The notes: generated from the sequence alone by a model not told the origin. 64,000 bases of DNA from Shinisaurus crocodilurus (GCA_021292165.1 CM037877.1:298980726-299044725); one strand, 5' to 3'; shown: positions 55,201 to 58,821, counted from the stretch's first letter. Program-made: numbers and translations.

Positions 55201-58200
55201 GGACAGGGCCTGTGTTTAGTACCAGGCACTTTAACGAGCATCACTAATTGCAGTCCCTGTGCCTTCTCTTGGCGTCCCCAAGTACCTTCTTCGTGTGCCG
55301 CGGCCTCATCCAGCTCCTCGGGATTGCCAGGCACCACGGAGATCTGGGTACACTTGCCATACAGGTCCACCACGGCCCAGACGCGGAGCGGGATGCCGGT
55401 GGCTGCGATGCCGCAGTCCTGCCCGTTGACCCAGAGGCGCAGCTCGCCATTGGCCGTGCGCTGGATGCCCACCCGGTCGCCTTCGCCCAGCTGGTCGAGG
55501 TCCTGGCCGTACTCCTCCAGGATGGAGCGCCCGTTCCCGCAGCAACGAGCAGCCCGAAATGATCCAGGAGCCCCCCTTGAGGCCGGTGGCGCTGCTGGGA
55601 AAGTCGAGGTGGTTCGGATCCAAGGCCGTCACCCCGATCTCAATGGAGCCACTCCAGGAATTCACCTGCAGGCAAGAGGAAGGCGGTGGAGGAGGCGGCG
55701 CTGAACACAAGACTCCGTGCGAGCGGCAGTGGAAACGTCCGAGTTTTGCACCGGGAGAGAACCCAAGGATTTTTTTAAAAGTGCATGGAATATCTTGGAC
55801 CACCGGGGATTAATTGCCAGGAATGAGGTACTGGGGTTGCCTGGTTATTACTTGGATGGGAGACCCCTCCTCTAGTTTCCTGCATTGAGCAGGGGGTTGG
55901 ACTCGATAGCCTGTAGGCTCCTTCCAACTCTATGATCTATAAATCTATAATCTAGACCAGTATTGTCGACACTGCCTGGCAGCAATGACCGTCCAGGGTA
56001 TCAGGTCTTTGCCAGCCCTGCCTGGAGATGCCGGGGATTGAACCCGGGACCTTCTGCATGCAAAGCAGGGGCTCCACCACCGAGCTATGGCCCTTCCCCA
56101 AAGAATGGCACTCTTCACATGCACATCTCCCTTGGCCAGCAGGCTCCAGGACTCCTATGATTAAACCCTGCAGCAAGGAGGGGCCCTTTTACACTTTTAT
56201 GGGGGAACATCCCTATAGTACCGGGCTCTCCAAGCTTGGGTCCCCAGATTCTGCTGGACTACAGCTCCCAGAATCCCTTGCCATTAGCCATGCTGGCTGG
56301 CTGGCTATGCAGGGAGCTGTAGGCCAGCAACATCTGGGGACCCAAGGTTGGAGAGCCCTGCGATAGTAGATACAGAAAATGGGCTAAGCCAGCCAATGGC
56401 CATGCTGGCTGGGAATGATGGGAGTTGCAGTCCATCACATCTAGGGGGCACCCAGGCTAAACTTTCTCCATTGCTGAACATTTTATTTCCTCACGCATCT
56501 CCCACATTCCCAGTTTCTTGTTGCGTTCTGAGCTATCCAGAATAACTACAATTTAGCAGATCACACAGCTGCAATATTCAGAAGAAAAGACTGTTATAAC
56601 GAGGAAGAAGAGAACAAAAAGGTAAAGGATGAGGCATCAGGCCCAAAAAAGCACTGAGAAGATGGGACCCAGAGAGCATCAGCCAGCGTTCCAGTCTGAA
56701 CTTTCTGCTAAGGGAAAGCCTGGATCTGGCACCCATACGAGGATAAGAGCAGCCTCTCTGGATCGGAACAAAGGGCCACCCGCCATACTGTTTCCCACGG
56801 AGGCCACGCAGGGCTTGACGACAACAGCCCTCCCGGCCAGAAACAAGCCAAGGAGAGCCGTGCTGGATCAGACCAAAGGCCCAGCTAGTCCATCGCCCTG
56901 TTTGCACAGTGGCCAACCGGATGCCTTTGGGGAACCCACAAGCAGGACATGAGCCCAGGAGCACCCTCCCACTCGTGCTCCCCAGCAACTGGGACTGACA
57001 GGCCCGCTGCCTCCGAGACTGGCGGAAGCATATAGCCCAGTGTTCTCCAGCCTTGGGCTCCCAGATGTTTTTGGCCTACAACTACAACAGCGTAGCTGGC
57101 TGGGGCATGCTGGGAGTTGTAGGCCAAAAACATCTGGGGGCCCAAGGTTGGAGAACACTGATTATAGCCAGTCAGGAGTAGTAGCCATTGACAGCCTTCT
57201 CCTCCATGAACTGGTCTAACCCCCCTTTAAAGCCCTCCAAATTGGTGGCCATCACTGCATCTTGTAGAAGTGGATTCCACAGTTTAACTCTGTGCTGTGT
57301 GAAGAAGCCCTTCCTTTTCTCTGTCCTGAATCTCCCACCCATCAGCTTCCTGGGATGATCCCATTTGTGTTCTAGTATTAGGAGAGAGGGAGAAAAAGGT
57401 CTCCCTGTCCACTTTCTCCACCCCAGGCATAATTTTATACATCTCTATGACATGCTCCTAGCCACCCTTCCATTTTGCACACACACACACACACCCGTCG
57501 ATCCCTCCTCCCAAGGCCTGGCTGGGTTGGTTGATATCCCTCCTCCCTGTTGCATCTTTCACCTCTCCCAACCTCACACAAGAAGCCACCACCGAGGTAC
57601 AGCGCAGGGTGTGCTGCATTTAGACGAGGGAGAGGTGAGTTCAAATCCCTGCTCAGCAACAAAACACTCTGAGTGAGCTTGAGCCAGTCACCTTCTCTCA
57701 GCCTAGCCTAGCCTAGCCTACCTTAGGGAGGATCAAATGCAATGGGGCTGGCGATGCCTCTTGAGGCCCTCTGATGAAAGGTGGGATCAAAACAACAGCT
57801 AGGCGCTCACCTCTCAACTAATTCCTCCTGCGTCCTGCCCCTCCTGTGCCCCTGTGCGTCCCCAACTCCTCACACTGCACACGGCCCCCTCCCAAGATAA
57901 CCCCTCCCCCGGTCTCCACTCCCCCACTTTTCCTATGTATCCCAAACAGTCCCCCTCTTACCTCACATAGACTCCCCCCCACCCCAGGACCTCACTTGCC
58001 TGTGGTCACTTCCCCTCTTCTTACCCCTCAGCTGGCCCCTCCATACCTGCTCCTACCACAACATGTCCCTCAACAAGACCCCTCCCCTGGGCTGCCTTTT
58101 TCCTCTCATGCATCCCAATTCCCTGGCTCTTCTTACCCCACTCGGTCTCCCCTCCAGTCATCCCTCCCTCCCTACACCCCCATTGTTCCTTCTCTTCTGA

Positions 58201-58727
58201 CCTCACTTATACCAGAGATCTTACCCTCCCCCCCGGCCCCCCTCCAGTCACCCCAATCCTCCCCCTCTTACCCCACTCGGCCCCCCCTCCCTACTAGTAC
58301 ACCCCAGTTGCTCCCTCCCTTCTTACCTCACGGATACCCCCGATCTCACCCCCGGGTCACCCTCCACGCGCACACACCCCGCTTGCCCCGGTCGGGCTCC
58401 GCGCCCGCCCGCCCGCCCGCCCGCCCGCCTCTCTCCCTCCGCGCCCCGGCCTCCACCCCTCCCCTCGCCCCAGCCGGTCCTTGCCGCCGGCCTCCCCTCC
58501 CCGGTCCCGCTCACCTTCCTGTCGATGCGGACGGTGAAGACGGCGCCGGGCGCGAGGGGCTCGCGGCTGAGCACCAGCCCGTGGTTGAACTCCTGGCCCG
58601 GCTGGGAGCGAGCCGCGCTCCGCCCGCCCCGCGACACCGTCACCAGCCGCCCCGTCCGCGGGTGCAGCAGCGGCAGCGCCGAGCCGGAGCCCGGCTGCGG
58701 CTGCCCGCCGCCGCCGCCGTCCAGCAT
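19206..58727 (-). CDS. NEURL4: NEURL4, neuralized E3 ubiquitin ligase-like protein 4 (29 coding exons; one frameshift in exon 2)
   Basis: NEURL4 is a centrosomal and centriolar-satellite scaffold that binds HERC2 and CP110 and limits centrosome over-growth; this is family knowledge. The spliced sequence of 29 exons is 4558 nt. Removing one extra base in exon 2 gives 4557 nt, or 1518 residues; human has 1562. It carries six NHR repeats, at about residues 22-190, 268-435, 472-640, 665-840, 866-1030 and 1070-1240, each with the VDLYG-like signature. The C-terminal part holds a Cys-rich [14 protein letters not shown] motif near residue 1310 and ends LLVRVE. All introns are GT-AG. The start ATG at 58727 gives [11 protein letters not shown] before HPRTGRL; upstream in-frame sequence has only GTG. 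Gene order with GPS2 is as in mammals. Introns hold most repeats in the window. Confidence 0.97.
19488..19695 (+). mobile_element. Second tRNA-derived SINE family, near full length
   Basis: GGGCCGTGGCTCCGTGGCAG forms the A-box side, followed by GGAGAGCTGCCGCC and GTCAGTGTCAACAATA, with the AAGGCAGCT end. Confidence 0.6.
19818..20055 (+). mobile_element. Sauria-type SINE
   Basis: GCCAATGTGATGTCGTGGTC and CACTGGGTGAGTCTGGACCA lead to the end CCTTGGGTTCCTTGCAAGAG and GGGATATAAATATAATAAA. It lies in NEURL4 intron 28. Confidence 0.8.
20303..20504 (-). CDS. NEURL4: NEURL4 coding exon 28
   Basis: This exon encodes [15 protein letters not shown], ten glycines in a row (20428-20457), then [16 protein letters not shown] and [19 protein letters not shown]. 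The preceding intron is 4.4 kb and holds many mobile elements. Confidence 0.95.
20749..20908 (+). mobile_element. 5S rRNA-derived SINE with CR1 tail, copy 2
   Basis: The head AAAGCTAAGCAGGGTCAGGC then TTATTACTTGGATGAGAGAC and a CR1-type tail TTTCCTGCATTGAGCAGGGG are present, ending CTATGATCTATGAAAT. Confidence 0.85.
21762..22102 (+). mobile_element. CR1 LINE 3' end
   Basis: The sequence GATCGCACTCTTCCAGTACT to CTACTTTTCTATGATTCTAT ends in the ATTCTATG repeat typical of CR1. It is 5'-truncated, in NEURL4 intron 27. Confidence 0.85.
22562..22640. mobile_element. Tc1/mariner-like miniature element fragment
   Basis: CCGTATTTTTCGCACCATAA then GACGCAC is mirrored by GTGCGTCTTATTGAGTGAAT. The end resembles that of the TA-flanked element at 49.17 kb. 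It is nested inside the hAT element. Confidence 0.5.
23395..23640. repeat. CATCATCCACCAGCA direct and inverted repeats
   Basis: Units reading CATCATCCACCAGCAACACC and their complements (GGTGGATGATGAGGGTGCTA) alternate, making an internal hairpin-rich block of the hAT element. Confidence 0.75.
23639..23722. repeat. 84-bp perfect palindrome, 40-bp arms, 4-nt loop
   Basis: The left arm (23639-23678) starts ATAATTTCCCCTACCTATGC and is repeated exactly in reverse complement at 23683-23722, around the loop TCTC. No mismatch was found over 40 bp. Confidence 0.95.
24211..24376 (+). mobile_element. 5S rRNA-derived SINE with CR1 tail, copy 3
   Basis: The head GGAAAGCTAAGCAGGGTCAA then ATTACTTGGATGGGAGACC is followed by the CR1-type tail. 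Confidence 0.85.
24497..24577. mobile_element. hAT MITE (CAGTGTTCTCC family), shortened copy
   Basis: CAGTGTTCTCCCACCTTGGG then ATGTTTTTGGCCTACAACTC and a short right end GGGGAGAATACT. Most of the second arm is lost. Confidence 0.65.
24916..25028 (-). CDS. NEURL4: NEURL4 coding exon 27
   Basis: This exon encodes [20 protein letters not shown] then [22 protein letters not shown] is strongly conserved. Confidence 0.96.
25230..25374 (-). CDS. NEURL4: NEURL4 coding exon 26
   Basis: This exon encodes [20 protein letters not shown] then [19 protein letters not shown]. The CxC..C cluster is conserved. The exon lacks an ATG-started ORF and was found by phase. Confidence 0.95.
25646..25780 (+). mobile_element. 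Second tRNA-derived SINE family
   Basis: CATAGCTCAGGAGTACAGCC and AGGTCCAATGTTCAATCCCT give A- and B-box-like blocks, and TTGGGTGTCGACAATA is the family's conserved middle. Confidence 0.65.
25783..25846. repeat. (ATT)n microsatellite
   Basis: About 21 ATT units sit at the junction of a SINE and a LINE relic. Confidence 0.95.
25847..26395 (-). mobile_element. L2-like LINE 3' relic
   Basis: The minus-strand frame 26343-26128 encodes [20 protein letters not shown] then [18 protein letters not shown], like the relic at 6.4 kb. The left end GTATCCCGCGTTTTCCCCCA is the 3' end. Confidence 0.65.
27173..27280 (-). CDS. NEURL4: NEURL4 coding exon 25
   Basis: This exon encodes [20 protein letters not shown] then [15 protein letters not shown]. 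It lies in the C-terminal region unique to NEURL4. Confidence 0.96.
27592..27685 (-). CDS. NEURL4: NEURL4 coding exon 24
   Basis: This exon encodes [20 protein letters not shown] then [23 protein letters not shown] is conserved word for word in mammalian NEURL4. Confidence 0.96.
28105..28580 (-). mobile_element. CR1 LINE, 3' end, reverse orientation
   Basis: It starts AATCATAGAATCATAGAAAA and carries minus-strand text [20 protein letters not shown] and [20 protein letters not shown]. It is nearly the same as the copy at 10.76 kb. Confidence 0.85.
28857..29036 (-). CDS. NEURL4: NEURL4 coding exon 23
   Basis: This exon encodes [31 protein letters not shown] and [13 protein letters not shown], the end of NHR6. 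Confidence 0.96.
29172..29699 (+). mobile_element. Solo LTR of a retrovirus-like element
   Basis: The 528-bp unit begins TGTTGGG and ends CTCTCACA, giving TGT...ACA termini. It is flanked by the 5-bp duplication GAGGG (29167-29171 and 29700-29704). It has a TATA box TATAAAG at 29384 and AATAAA at 29585, in the order expected of U3-R-U5. No internal coding sequence is present on either side. A 5-bp duplication fits Ty3/gypsy-type or some endogenous retroviruses. Confidence 0.75.
29757..29880 (+). mobile_element. CR1-like LINE terminal fragment
   Basis: GTCCTGCTTGTGGGTTTCCC then TGGTCTGATCCAGCATCTGG and GGGCTCTTCTTCTGTTCTTA also end the relic at 36.45 kb. Confidence 0.55.
29881..30506. other. 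NEURL4 intron 22, AT-rich part
   Basis: No repeat family or coding exon was recognised in this stretch. It is A/T-rich to about 30.1 kb. Confidence 0.5.
30507..30665 (-). CDS. NEURL4: NEURL4 coding exon 22
   Basis: This exon encodes [20 protein letters not shown] then [23 protein letters not shown]6. Two in-frame acceptors exist (TTTTAG and TTCCAG). The first was chosen for its better tract and for a length equal to mammalian NEURL4. The other starts at 30659. Confidence 0.92.
30666..32475. other. NEURL4 intron 21
   Basis: The intron holds G- and C-runs near 30.71, 30.78 and 31.97 kb and one fold-back element (31097-31225). Otherwise the sequence was not recognised. Open frames here are short and unsupported. 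Confidence 0.5.
31097..31225. mobile_element. Fold-back miniature element
   Basis: CCAACCTTCCCCAACTTGTT and CACCAGGTTGGGGAAGGCTA are inverted around GGGAGTTGCAGCCCAACACG. Confidence 0.65.
32476..32640 (-). CDS. NEURL4: NEURL4 coding exon 21
   Basis: This exon encodes [20 protein letters not shown] then [19 protein letters not shown], the start of NHR6. It has 55 full codons and donor GTGGGG. Confidence 0.95.
32842..32960. mobile_element. Fold-back miniature element, near-perfect arms
   Basis: AAGGCAGCCTTCCCCAGCCG is mirrored by CGGCTGGGGAAGGCTGCCTT, and CCAGAGGTGTTGGGACTCCA by its complement. The 119-bp element is almost fully self-complementary. Confidence 0.8.
33591..33740 (-). CDS. NEURL4: NEURL4 coding exon 20
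   Basis: This exon encodes [20 protein letters not shown], the end of NHR5, then an acidic linker ([14 protein letters not shown]). Confidence 0.95.
34165..34345 (-). mobile_element. Second tRNA-derived SINE family, reverse
   Basis: GAAGCGGCCTTATGCCGAGC then GTCAACACACTGACCGGCAG is the reversed tail; the promoter end at the right is diverged. Confidence 0.5.
34440..34590 (+). mobile_element. L2-like LINE 3' tail
   Basis: TCCTTGTGTGCCGTGTCTTT then CGGGCAGGGACTGCC matches the tail at 5.17 kb. Confidence 0.5.
34595..34683. mobile_element. hAT MITE (CAGTGTTCTCC family)
   Basis: Its ends are CAGTGTTCTATATATA and TTGGAGAACACTG. The flanks ATATAGAC and GTATAGAC agree at 7 of 8 bases, as after an old 8-bp duplication. 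Confidence 0.7.
34912..35010 (-). CDS. NEURL4: NEURL4 coding exon 19
   Basis: This exon encodes [20 protein letters not shown] then [16 protein letters not shown]5, in 33 full codons. The donor is GTAAGA. Confidence 0.96.
35366..35440. mobile_element. Fold-back hAT-like miniature element
   Basis: GGTTTGCGCGACACGACAAC then CCACTGTGG is mirrored by CCACGGTGGGTTGTCGTGTC and ATGCAAACC. It is the compact form of the family at 41.2 and 48.0 kb. Confidence 0.7.
35814..36029 (-). CDS. NEURL4: NEURL4 coding exon 18
   Basis: This exon encodes [40 protein letters not shown] and [14 protein letters not shown]5. Its acceptor region is a CA repeat (36037-36059) ending CCGCAG. Confidence 0.96.
36037..36059. 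repeat. (TG)n microsatellite at exon 18 acceptor
   Basis: The run reads as CA on the minus strand and takes the place of the polypyrimidine tract of NEURL4 exon 18. Confidence 0.9.
36070..36455 (+). mobile_element. CR1-like LINE 3' fragment
   Basis: GGAAGACTGAGTTAAACTAT, GGATTCACTTCCACAAGATG and GTCTGATCCAGCATCAGGGC follow one another as in copies at 47.4 and, reversed, 57.3 kb. Confidence 0.6.
37125..37252. mobile_element. Fold-back miniature element
   Basis: CCAGCCTTCCCCAGCCCGGC and GCCCGGTTGGGGAAGGCTGG are inverted, with GATGATGGGAGTTGGCAGTC in the middle. Confidence 0.7.
37420..38330 (-). mobile_element. CR1-like LINE 3' relics, two overlapping copies
   Basis: CTGTCCTGAATCTCTCACCA then TTTCTCCACACCGTGCAGAA, and again CTGTCCTGAATCTCCCACCG then TTTCTCCACCCCAGGCATCA. 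No frame survives. Confidence 0.55.
38430..38575 (-). CDS. NEURL4: NEURL4 coding exon 17
   Basis: This exon encodes [20 protein letters not shown] then [20 protein letters not shown], the start of NHR5. The preceding intron is only 164 bp. Confidence 0.96.
38718..38734. repeat. 17-base G homopolymer beside exon 16 donor
   Basis: A run of 17 G (17 C in the gene sense) begins five bases inside intron 16. Confidence 0.9.
38740..38868 (-). CDS. NEURL4: NEURL4 coding exon 16
   Basis: This exon encodes [20 protein letters not shown], the end of NHR4, then the linker [17 protein letters not shown]. The donor GTGAG is followed by 17 C bases on the minus strand. Confidence 0.96.
38900..38932. repeat. 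(GGGGT)6 microsatellite
   Basis: Six GGGGT units lie 32 bp upstream of NEURL4 exon 16. The plus strand could form a G-quadruplex. Confidence 0.9.
39030..39155. repeat. 21-bp minisatellite, six identical units
   Basis: Unit CTGGGGGCGAAATCCGGCCC plus T is repeated six times without change (126 bp) in NEURL4 intron 15. Confidence 0.95.
39480..39780 (+). mobile_element. L2-like LINE 3' fragment
   Basis: GAGGGCCTTTTCTGTGGTGG and GACGGTGTTTGGCCACTTAT are plus-strand L2-like text, followed by TTTTAATTGTTGCTTTAG. Confidence 0.5.
39786..39868. mobile_element. hAT MITE (CAGTGTTCTCC family)
   Basis: CAGTGTTCTCCAGCCTTGGG and CCCAAGGTTGGAGAACACTG are exact ends; the centre is shortened to CCCCAGCCAGC. 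Confidence 0.75.
40376..40551 (-). CDS. NEURL4: NEURL4 coding exon 15
   Basis: This exon encodes [20 protein letters not shown] then [23 protein letters not shown]4. The donor was placed at G|GTACGA because it joins exon 16 as PGKEVYAVV. Confidence 0.96.
40915..41130 (-). mobile_element. CR1-like LINE terminal fragment, reverse
   Basis: GACCAAAGGTCCATCTAGTC then AACCAGGTGCCTTTGGAAGC is the reverse of the 36.4-kb relic end. Confidence 0.55.
41160..41520. mobile_element. Fold-back hAT-like elements, two joined
   Basis: CATGACACGGCAACCCACCG, GTTGTGTCGTGCGAACCTGA, GTTCGCACAACACGGCAACC and CCATGTCGTGCAAGCCAGG form two inverted pairs. Confidence 0.6.
41521..42734. other. NEURL4 intron 14, left part
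   Basis: No gene is supported. Sequence near 42.19-42.40 kb is AT-rich and includes TAAAGTCCCATTGATTTAAA, a phrase also found at 59.34 kb, so old repeats are likely. The rest was not recognised. Confidence 0.4.
42735..42813 (-). CDS. NEURL4: NEURL4 coding exon 14
   Basis: This exon encodes [20 protein letters not shown] then DTWML, NHR4. The donor is AG|GTGAGG. Confidence 0.97.
42919..42995 (-). CDS. NEURL4: NEURL4 coding exon 13
   Basis: This exon encodes [20 protein letters not shown] then GSIEA, NHR4. It is separated from exon 14 by a 105-bp intron. Confidence 0.97.
42996..44356. other. NEURL4 intron 12
   Basis: It holds a fold-back fragment at 43970-44052 and (GA)n at 44291-44317. A relic-like stretch at 43.55-43.68 kb was not placed. 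Confidence 0.45.
44291..44317. repeat. (GA)n microsatellite
   Basis: A run of about 12 GA units lies 40 bp from the exon 12 donor. Confidence 0.9.
44357..44555 (-). CDS. NEURL4: NEURL4 coding exon 12
   Basis: This exon encodes the linker [13 protein letters not shown] and the start of NHR4 ([29 protein letters not shown]). The donor GTCAGT leaves phase 2. Confidence 0.96.
44556..45362. other. NEURL4 intron 11
   Basis: No mobile element was recognised with confidence. It holds a short poly(T)/(A) tract at 44931-44957 and a CATCTGATAGCTGCCAACGT/ACGTGCAAGCTGTCAGATGT inverted pair near 45190-45230. Confidence 0.45.
45363..45525 (-). CDS. NEURL4: NEURL4 coding exon 11
   Basis: This exon encodes [20 protein letters not shown] then [19 protein letters not shown], the end of NHR3. 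The donor is GTAATT. Confidence 0.96.
45653..45787. mobile_element. hAT MITE (CAGTGTTTCTC type) with exact 8-bp duplication
   Basis: The ends CAGTGTTTCTCAACCTTGGG and CCCAAGGTTGAGAAACACTG are perfect inverted repeats. The flanks are both GCTTAGTG (45645-45652 and 45788-45795). The 135-bp element is almost a full palindrome. Confidence 0.92.
46270..46640 (-). mobile_element. Sauria-type SINE, reverse, split by a MITE
   Basis: CCAAGGCGGCTTACACAATC to CAGTGCAACACTCTAACC, then after the MITE CTCTAACCGCTACGCCACAC. The SINE is therefore older than the MITE. Confidence 0.85.
46471..46606. mobile_element. hAT MITE (CAGGGCTCTCC type) nested in a SINE
   Basis: The ends CAGGGCTCTCCAACCTTGGG and CCAAGGTTGGAGAGCCCTG are inverted. 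The exact 8-bp duplication CTCTAACC lies at 46463-46470 and 46607-46614, inside the SINE promoter region. Confidence 0.93.
46790..46875 (-). CDS. NEURL4: NEURL4 coding exon 10
   Basis: This exon encodes [20 protein letters not shown] then [11 protein letters not shown]3. The donor is GTAAGT. Confidence 0.97.
47280..47670 (+). mobile_element. CR1-like LINE 3' fragment
   Basis: GCGCAGAGTTAAACTGTGGA, ATCCACTCCCACAAGATGTT and GATTGGACAAATCCAGGGAG follow in the order of the 36.1-kb copy. Confidence 0.6.
47950..48073. mobile_element. Fold-back hAT-like miniature element
   Basis: GGGTTCGCACGTAACAAGGA and CAGTGATCACACAAACCAGG bound CAACCCACAGTGGCTTGTAA and CCACGGTGGGCTGCAGTG. Confidence 0.5.
48075..48236 (-). 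mobile_element. Second tRNA-derived SINE family, reverse
   Basis: AGTATTGACAACACAGATGG, then GCCAGGGATTGAACCTGGGA (reversed B box) and TTTCTGCAGGCAAAGCAGGG. Confidence 0.65.
48242..48503. mobile_element. Tc1/mariner-like (Tigger/pogo-type) miniature element
   Basis: The ends CAGTAATACCTTGGATTGCA and TGCAATCTAAGGTATTACTG are inverted with one mismatch. TA lies directly outside on both sides (48240 and 48504). The 262-bp element has no ORF and sits in NEURL4 intron 9. Confidence 0.85.
48768..48949 (-). CDS. NEURL4: NEURL4 coding exon 9
   Basis: This exon encodes [20 protein letters not shown] then [23 protein letters not shown]3. The donor GTGAGA runs directly into a CA repeat on the minus strand. 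Confidence 0.97.
49110..49500 (-). mobile_element. Sauria-type SINE, reverse, split by a Tc1/mariner-like element
   Basis: ATTTATACCCTGCCTTTTTT and CCCAAGGCGGCTTACATA run up to 49171. SINE text resumes at 49329 with TCCTCCTCCTCCACTCTTCC and ends CTAACCACTACGCCATGCTG. Confidence 0.85.
49172..49326. mobile_element. Tc1/mariner-like miniature element nested in a SINE
   Basis: CAGTATTTTTCCATGTATAA and TTATAGACGGAAAAATACGG are terminal inverted repeats. TA flanks both ends (49170-49171 and 49327-49328). It is 155 bp with no ORF. Confidence 0.88.
49910..50177 (-). CDS. NEURL4: NEURL4 coding exon 8
   Basis: This exon encodes the end of NHR2 ([20 protein letters not shown]) and the start of NHR3 ([20 protein letters not shown]). 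The donor is GTATGT and the exon ends in phase 2. Confidence 0.96.
50510..50672 (+). mobile_element. L2-like LINE 3' tail
   Basis: CTTTGTGTGTCGTGCCTTTT then AGGCAGAGATTGTCTTGTTT and GGGATAAAAAGACTGTAAAT with AAAT units. Confidence 0.5.
51011..51083 (-). CDS. NEURL4: NEURL4 coding exon 7
   Basis: This exon encodes [20 protein letters not shown] then GIDQ, NHR2. The donor GTCGGT is non-consensus after +2 but keeps the frame. Confidence 0.95.
51208..51296 (-). CDS. NEURL4: NEURL4 coding exon 6
   Basis: This exon encodes [20 protein letters not shown] then [12 protein letters not shown]2. Its acceptor tract is a pure run of C bases on the minus strand (G-run at 51299-51315). Confidence 0.96.
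51500..51611 (-). CDS. NEURL4: NEURL4 coding exon 5
   Basis: This exon encodes [20 protein letters not shown] then [14 protein letters not shown]2. The acceptor is TTCCAG and the donor GTGATC. Confidence 0.97.
51955..52195 (+). mobile_element. CR1 LINE 3' end
   Basis: CACCTAAACATCAGGAAAAA to GATTCTATGATTCTATGAAT is the CR1 end. A short phrase (CTAGATTCCACCTAAAC) is doubled at its start. Confidence 0.85.
52222..52266. repeat. (CT)n(CA)n microsatellite
   Basis: A CT run passes directly into a CA run. Confidence 0.95.
52388..52519. mobile_element. Fold-back miniature element
   Basis: CCCCAACCTGGCGCCCCCCA and GGACACCAGGTTGGGGAAGG are inverted; the middle carries CAACTCCCATCATTCCCAAC. Confidence 0.65.
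52632..52793 (+). mobile_element. Second tRNA-derived SINE family, interrupted by a MITE
   Basis: AGCCATAGCTCATTGGGTGG and AGGTTCAATCGCCGGCACCT are promoter blocks, and CAGTCAGTGTCAACAATACT is the middle. SINE text resumes at 52902 after a MITE. Confidence 0.7.
52794..52901. mobile_element. hAT MITE (CAGTGTTCTCC family), nested in a SINE
   Basis: The ends are CAGTGTTCTCCAACCTTGGG and CCCAAGGTTGGAGAACACTG. The flanks (CTGGGCTAC and GGGCTAGAC) are close but not identical. Confidence 0.8.
52940..53055. mobile_element. Fold-back miniature element
   Basis: CCCTCCAAAAGTTGTTGGAC and GTCCAGCAACATCTGGAG are inverted around CATCATCCCTCACCATCGGC. The right end is 50 bp from exon 4. Confidence 0.5.
53108..53391 (-). 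CDS. NEURL4: NEURL4 coding exon 4
   Basis: This exon encodes [20 protein letters not shown] and the start of NHR2 ([40 protein letters not shown]). It is among the best conserved parts of the gene. The donor is GTGAGG. Confidence 0.97.
53392..53996. other. NEURL4 intron 3
   Basis: No gene or sure repeat was recognised. A plus-strand AATAAA near 53.69 kb in TTACCTTAAATAAACTTTCC could belong to an old LTR, but its ends were not found. Confidence 0.4.
53997..54062 (-). CDS. NEURL4: NEURL4 coding exon 3
   Basis: This small 66-nt exon encodes [21 protein letters not shown], matching the conserved FPNSLES linker between NHR1 and NHR2. It starts in phase 1, which fits only the corrected frame of exon 2. 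Confidence 0.93.
54250..54411 (+). mobile_element. 5S rRNA-derived SINE with CR1 tail, copy 4
   Basis: TGGCTTACGCTGGCTCAGCT, AAGCTAAGCAGGGTCAAGCC and GTTACTTGGATGGGAGACCA are followed by the CR1-type tail. Confidence 0.85.
54412..54515 (+). mobile_element. Sauria-type SINE, 3' tail only
   Basis: GATAAAATGGAGAGGAGGAG to GCGGGGTATAAATATATAAT directly follows the 5S-derived SINE. Confidence 0.7.
54935..55172. mobile_element. Two fold-back miniature elements in tandem
   Basis: CAACTCCCAGAAGCCCCTGC with GGGAGCTGAAGTCCAGAGCA, then CTCCAACCTGGTGCCTTCGA with GATGCCAGGTTGGGGGAACT, make two inverted pairs. Confidence 0.5.
55286..55665 (-). CDS. NEURL4: NEURL4 coding exon 2, with apparent +1 frameshift
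   Basis: This exon encodes the rest of NHR1: [29 protein letters not shown], then, after a frame change, [17 protein letters not shown] and [17 protein letters not shown]. The exon is 380 nt. The two halves lie in different frames and meet at 55533-55538, where GGGAAC stands in place of a normal Asp or Asn codon. Removing one base restores both the conserved LRDGRS-like text and the phase into exon 3. Confidence 0.93.
55831..55952 (+). mobile_element. 5S rRNA-derived SINE with CR1 tail, copy 5 (5'-truncated)
   Basis: It begins at GGTTGCCTGGTTATTACTTG, without the box A region, and ends CTATGATCTATAAATC. Confidence 0.8.
55955..56098 (-). mobile_element. Second tRNA-derived SINE family, reverse
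   Basis: GATGCCGGGGATTGAACCCG is the reversed B box, and CACCGAGCTATGGCCCTTCC the reversed A-box side. Confidence 0.75.
56220..56363. mobile_element. hAT MITE (CAGGGCTCTCC type)
   Basis: CGGGCTCTCCAAGCTTGGGT and ACCCAAGGTTGGAGAGCCCT are inverted. Flanks TATAGTA and GATAGTA suggest an old 8-bp duplication. Confidence 0.75.
56855..57450 (-). mobile_element. CR1-like LINE 3' relic, split by a MITE
   Basis: GAGCCGTGCTGGATCAGACC to GCGGAAGCATATAGCC, then after the MITE ATAGCCAGTCAGGAGTAGTA and AAGTGGATTCCACAGTTTAA. Both halves belong to one reversed relic. Confidence 0.65.
57038..57160. mobile_element. hAT MITE (CAGTGTTCTCC family), nested in a LINE
   Basis: The ends are CAGTGTTCTCCAGCCTTGGG and CCAAGGTTGGAGAACACTG. 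The flanks ATATAGCC and ATTATAGCC differ by one base, as after an 8-bp duplication. Confidence 0.82.
57595..57795 (+). mobile_element. Diverged Sauria-type SINE
   Basis: GAGTTCAAATCCCTGCTCAG is a B-box-like block, then GAGCCAGTCACCTTCTCTCA and a short (CCTAG)n run, ending GAAAGGTGGGATCAAAAC. Confidence 0.5.
57830..58345. other. Pyrimidine-rich low-complexity block in NEURL4 intron 1
   Basis: C/T-rich CCCCTCC-type units fill the stretch on the plus strand. A 350-codon open frame across it is a composition artefact. Confidence 0.75.
58515..58727 (-). CDS. NEURL4: NEURL4 coding exon 1
   Basis: This exon encodes residues 1-71. A Gly/Pro-rich leader is followed by the start of NHR1 ([40 protein letters not shown]). 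It lies in a CpG island, and the donor is GTGAGC. Confidence 0.95.
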
Positions 58728-58821
58728 CCCGCCCCCCGACCAGGCCACGCAGGGGCCCCCGGCCCGGTCCCCTCCCCGCGGCGGAGGCACCAGGGCGCAC
58801 ACCCGCGCGCGACAGCCGGCC

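Noticed and set aside
55955..56098. tRNA gene suggested by a good B box
   Set aside because: The sequence cannot fold into a full tRNA cloverleaf by eye and belongs to a repeated SINE family.
58728..58802. Longer NEURL4 N-terminus starting at 58802
   Set aside because: That codon is GTG, and the first in-frame ATG is at 58727.
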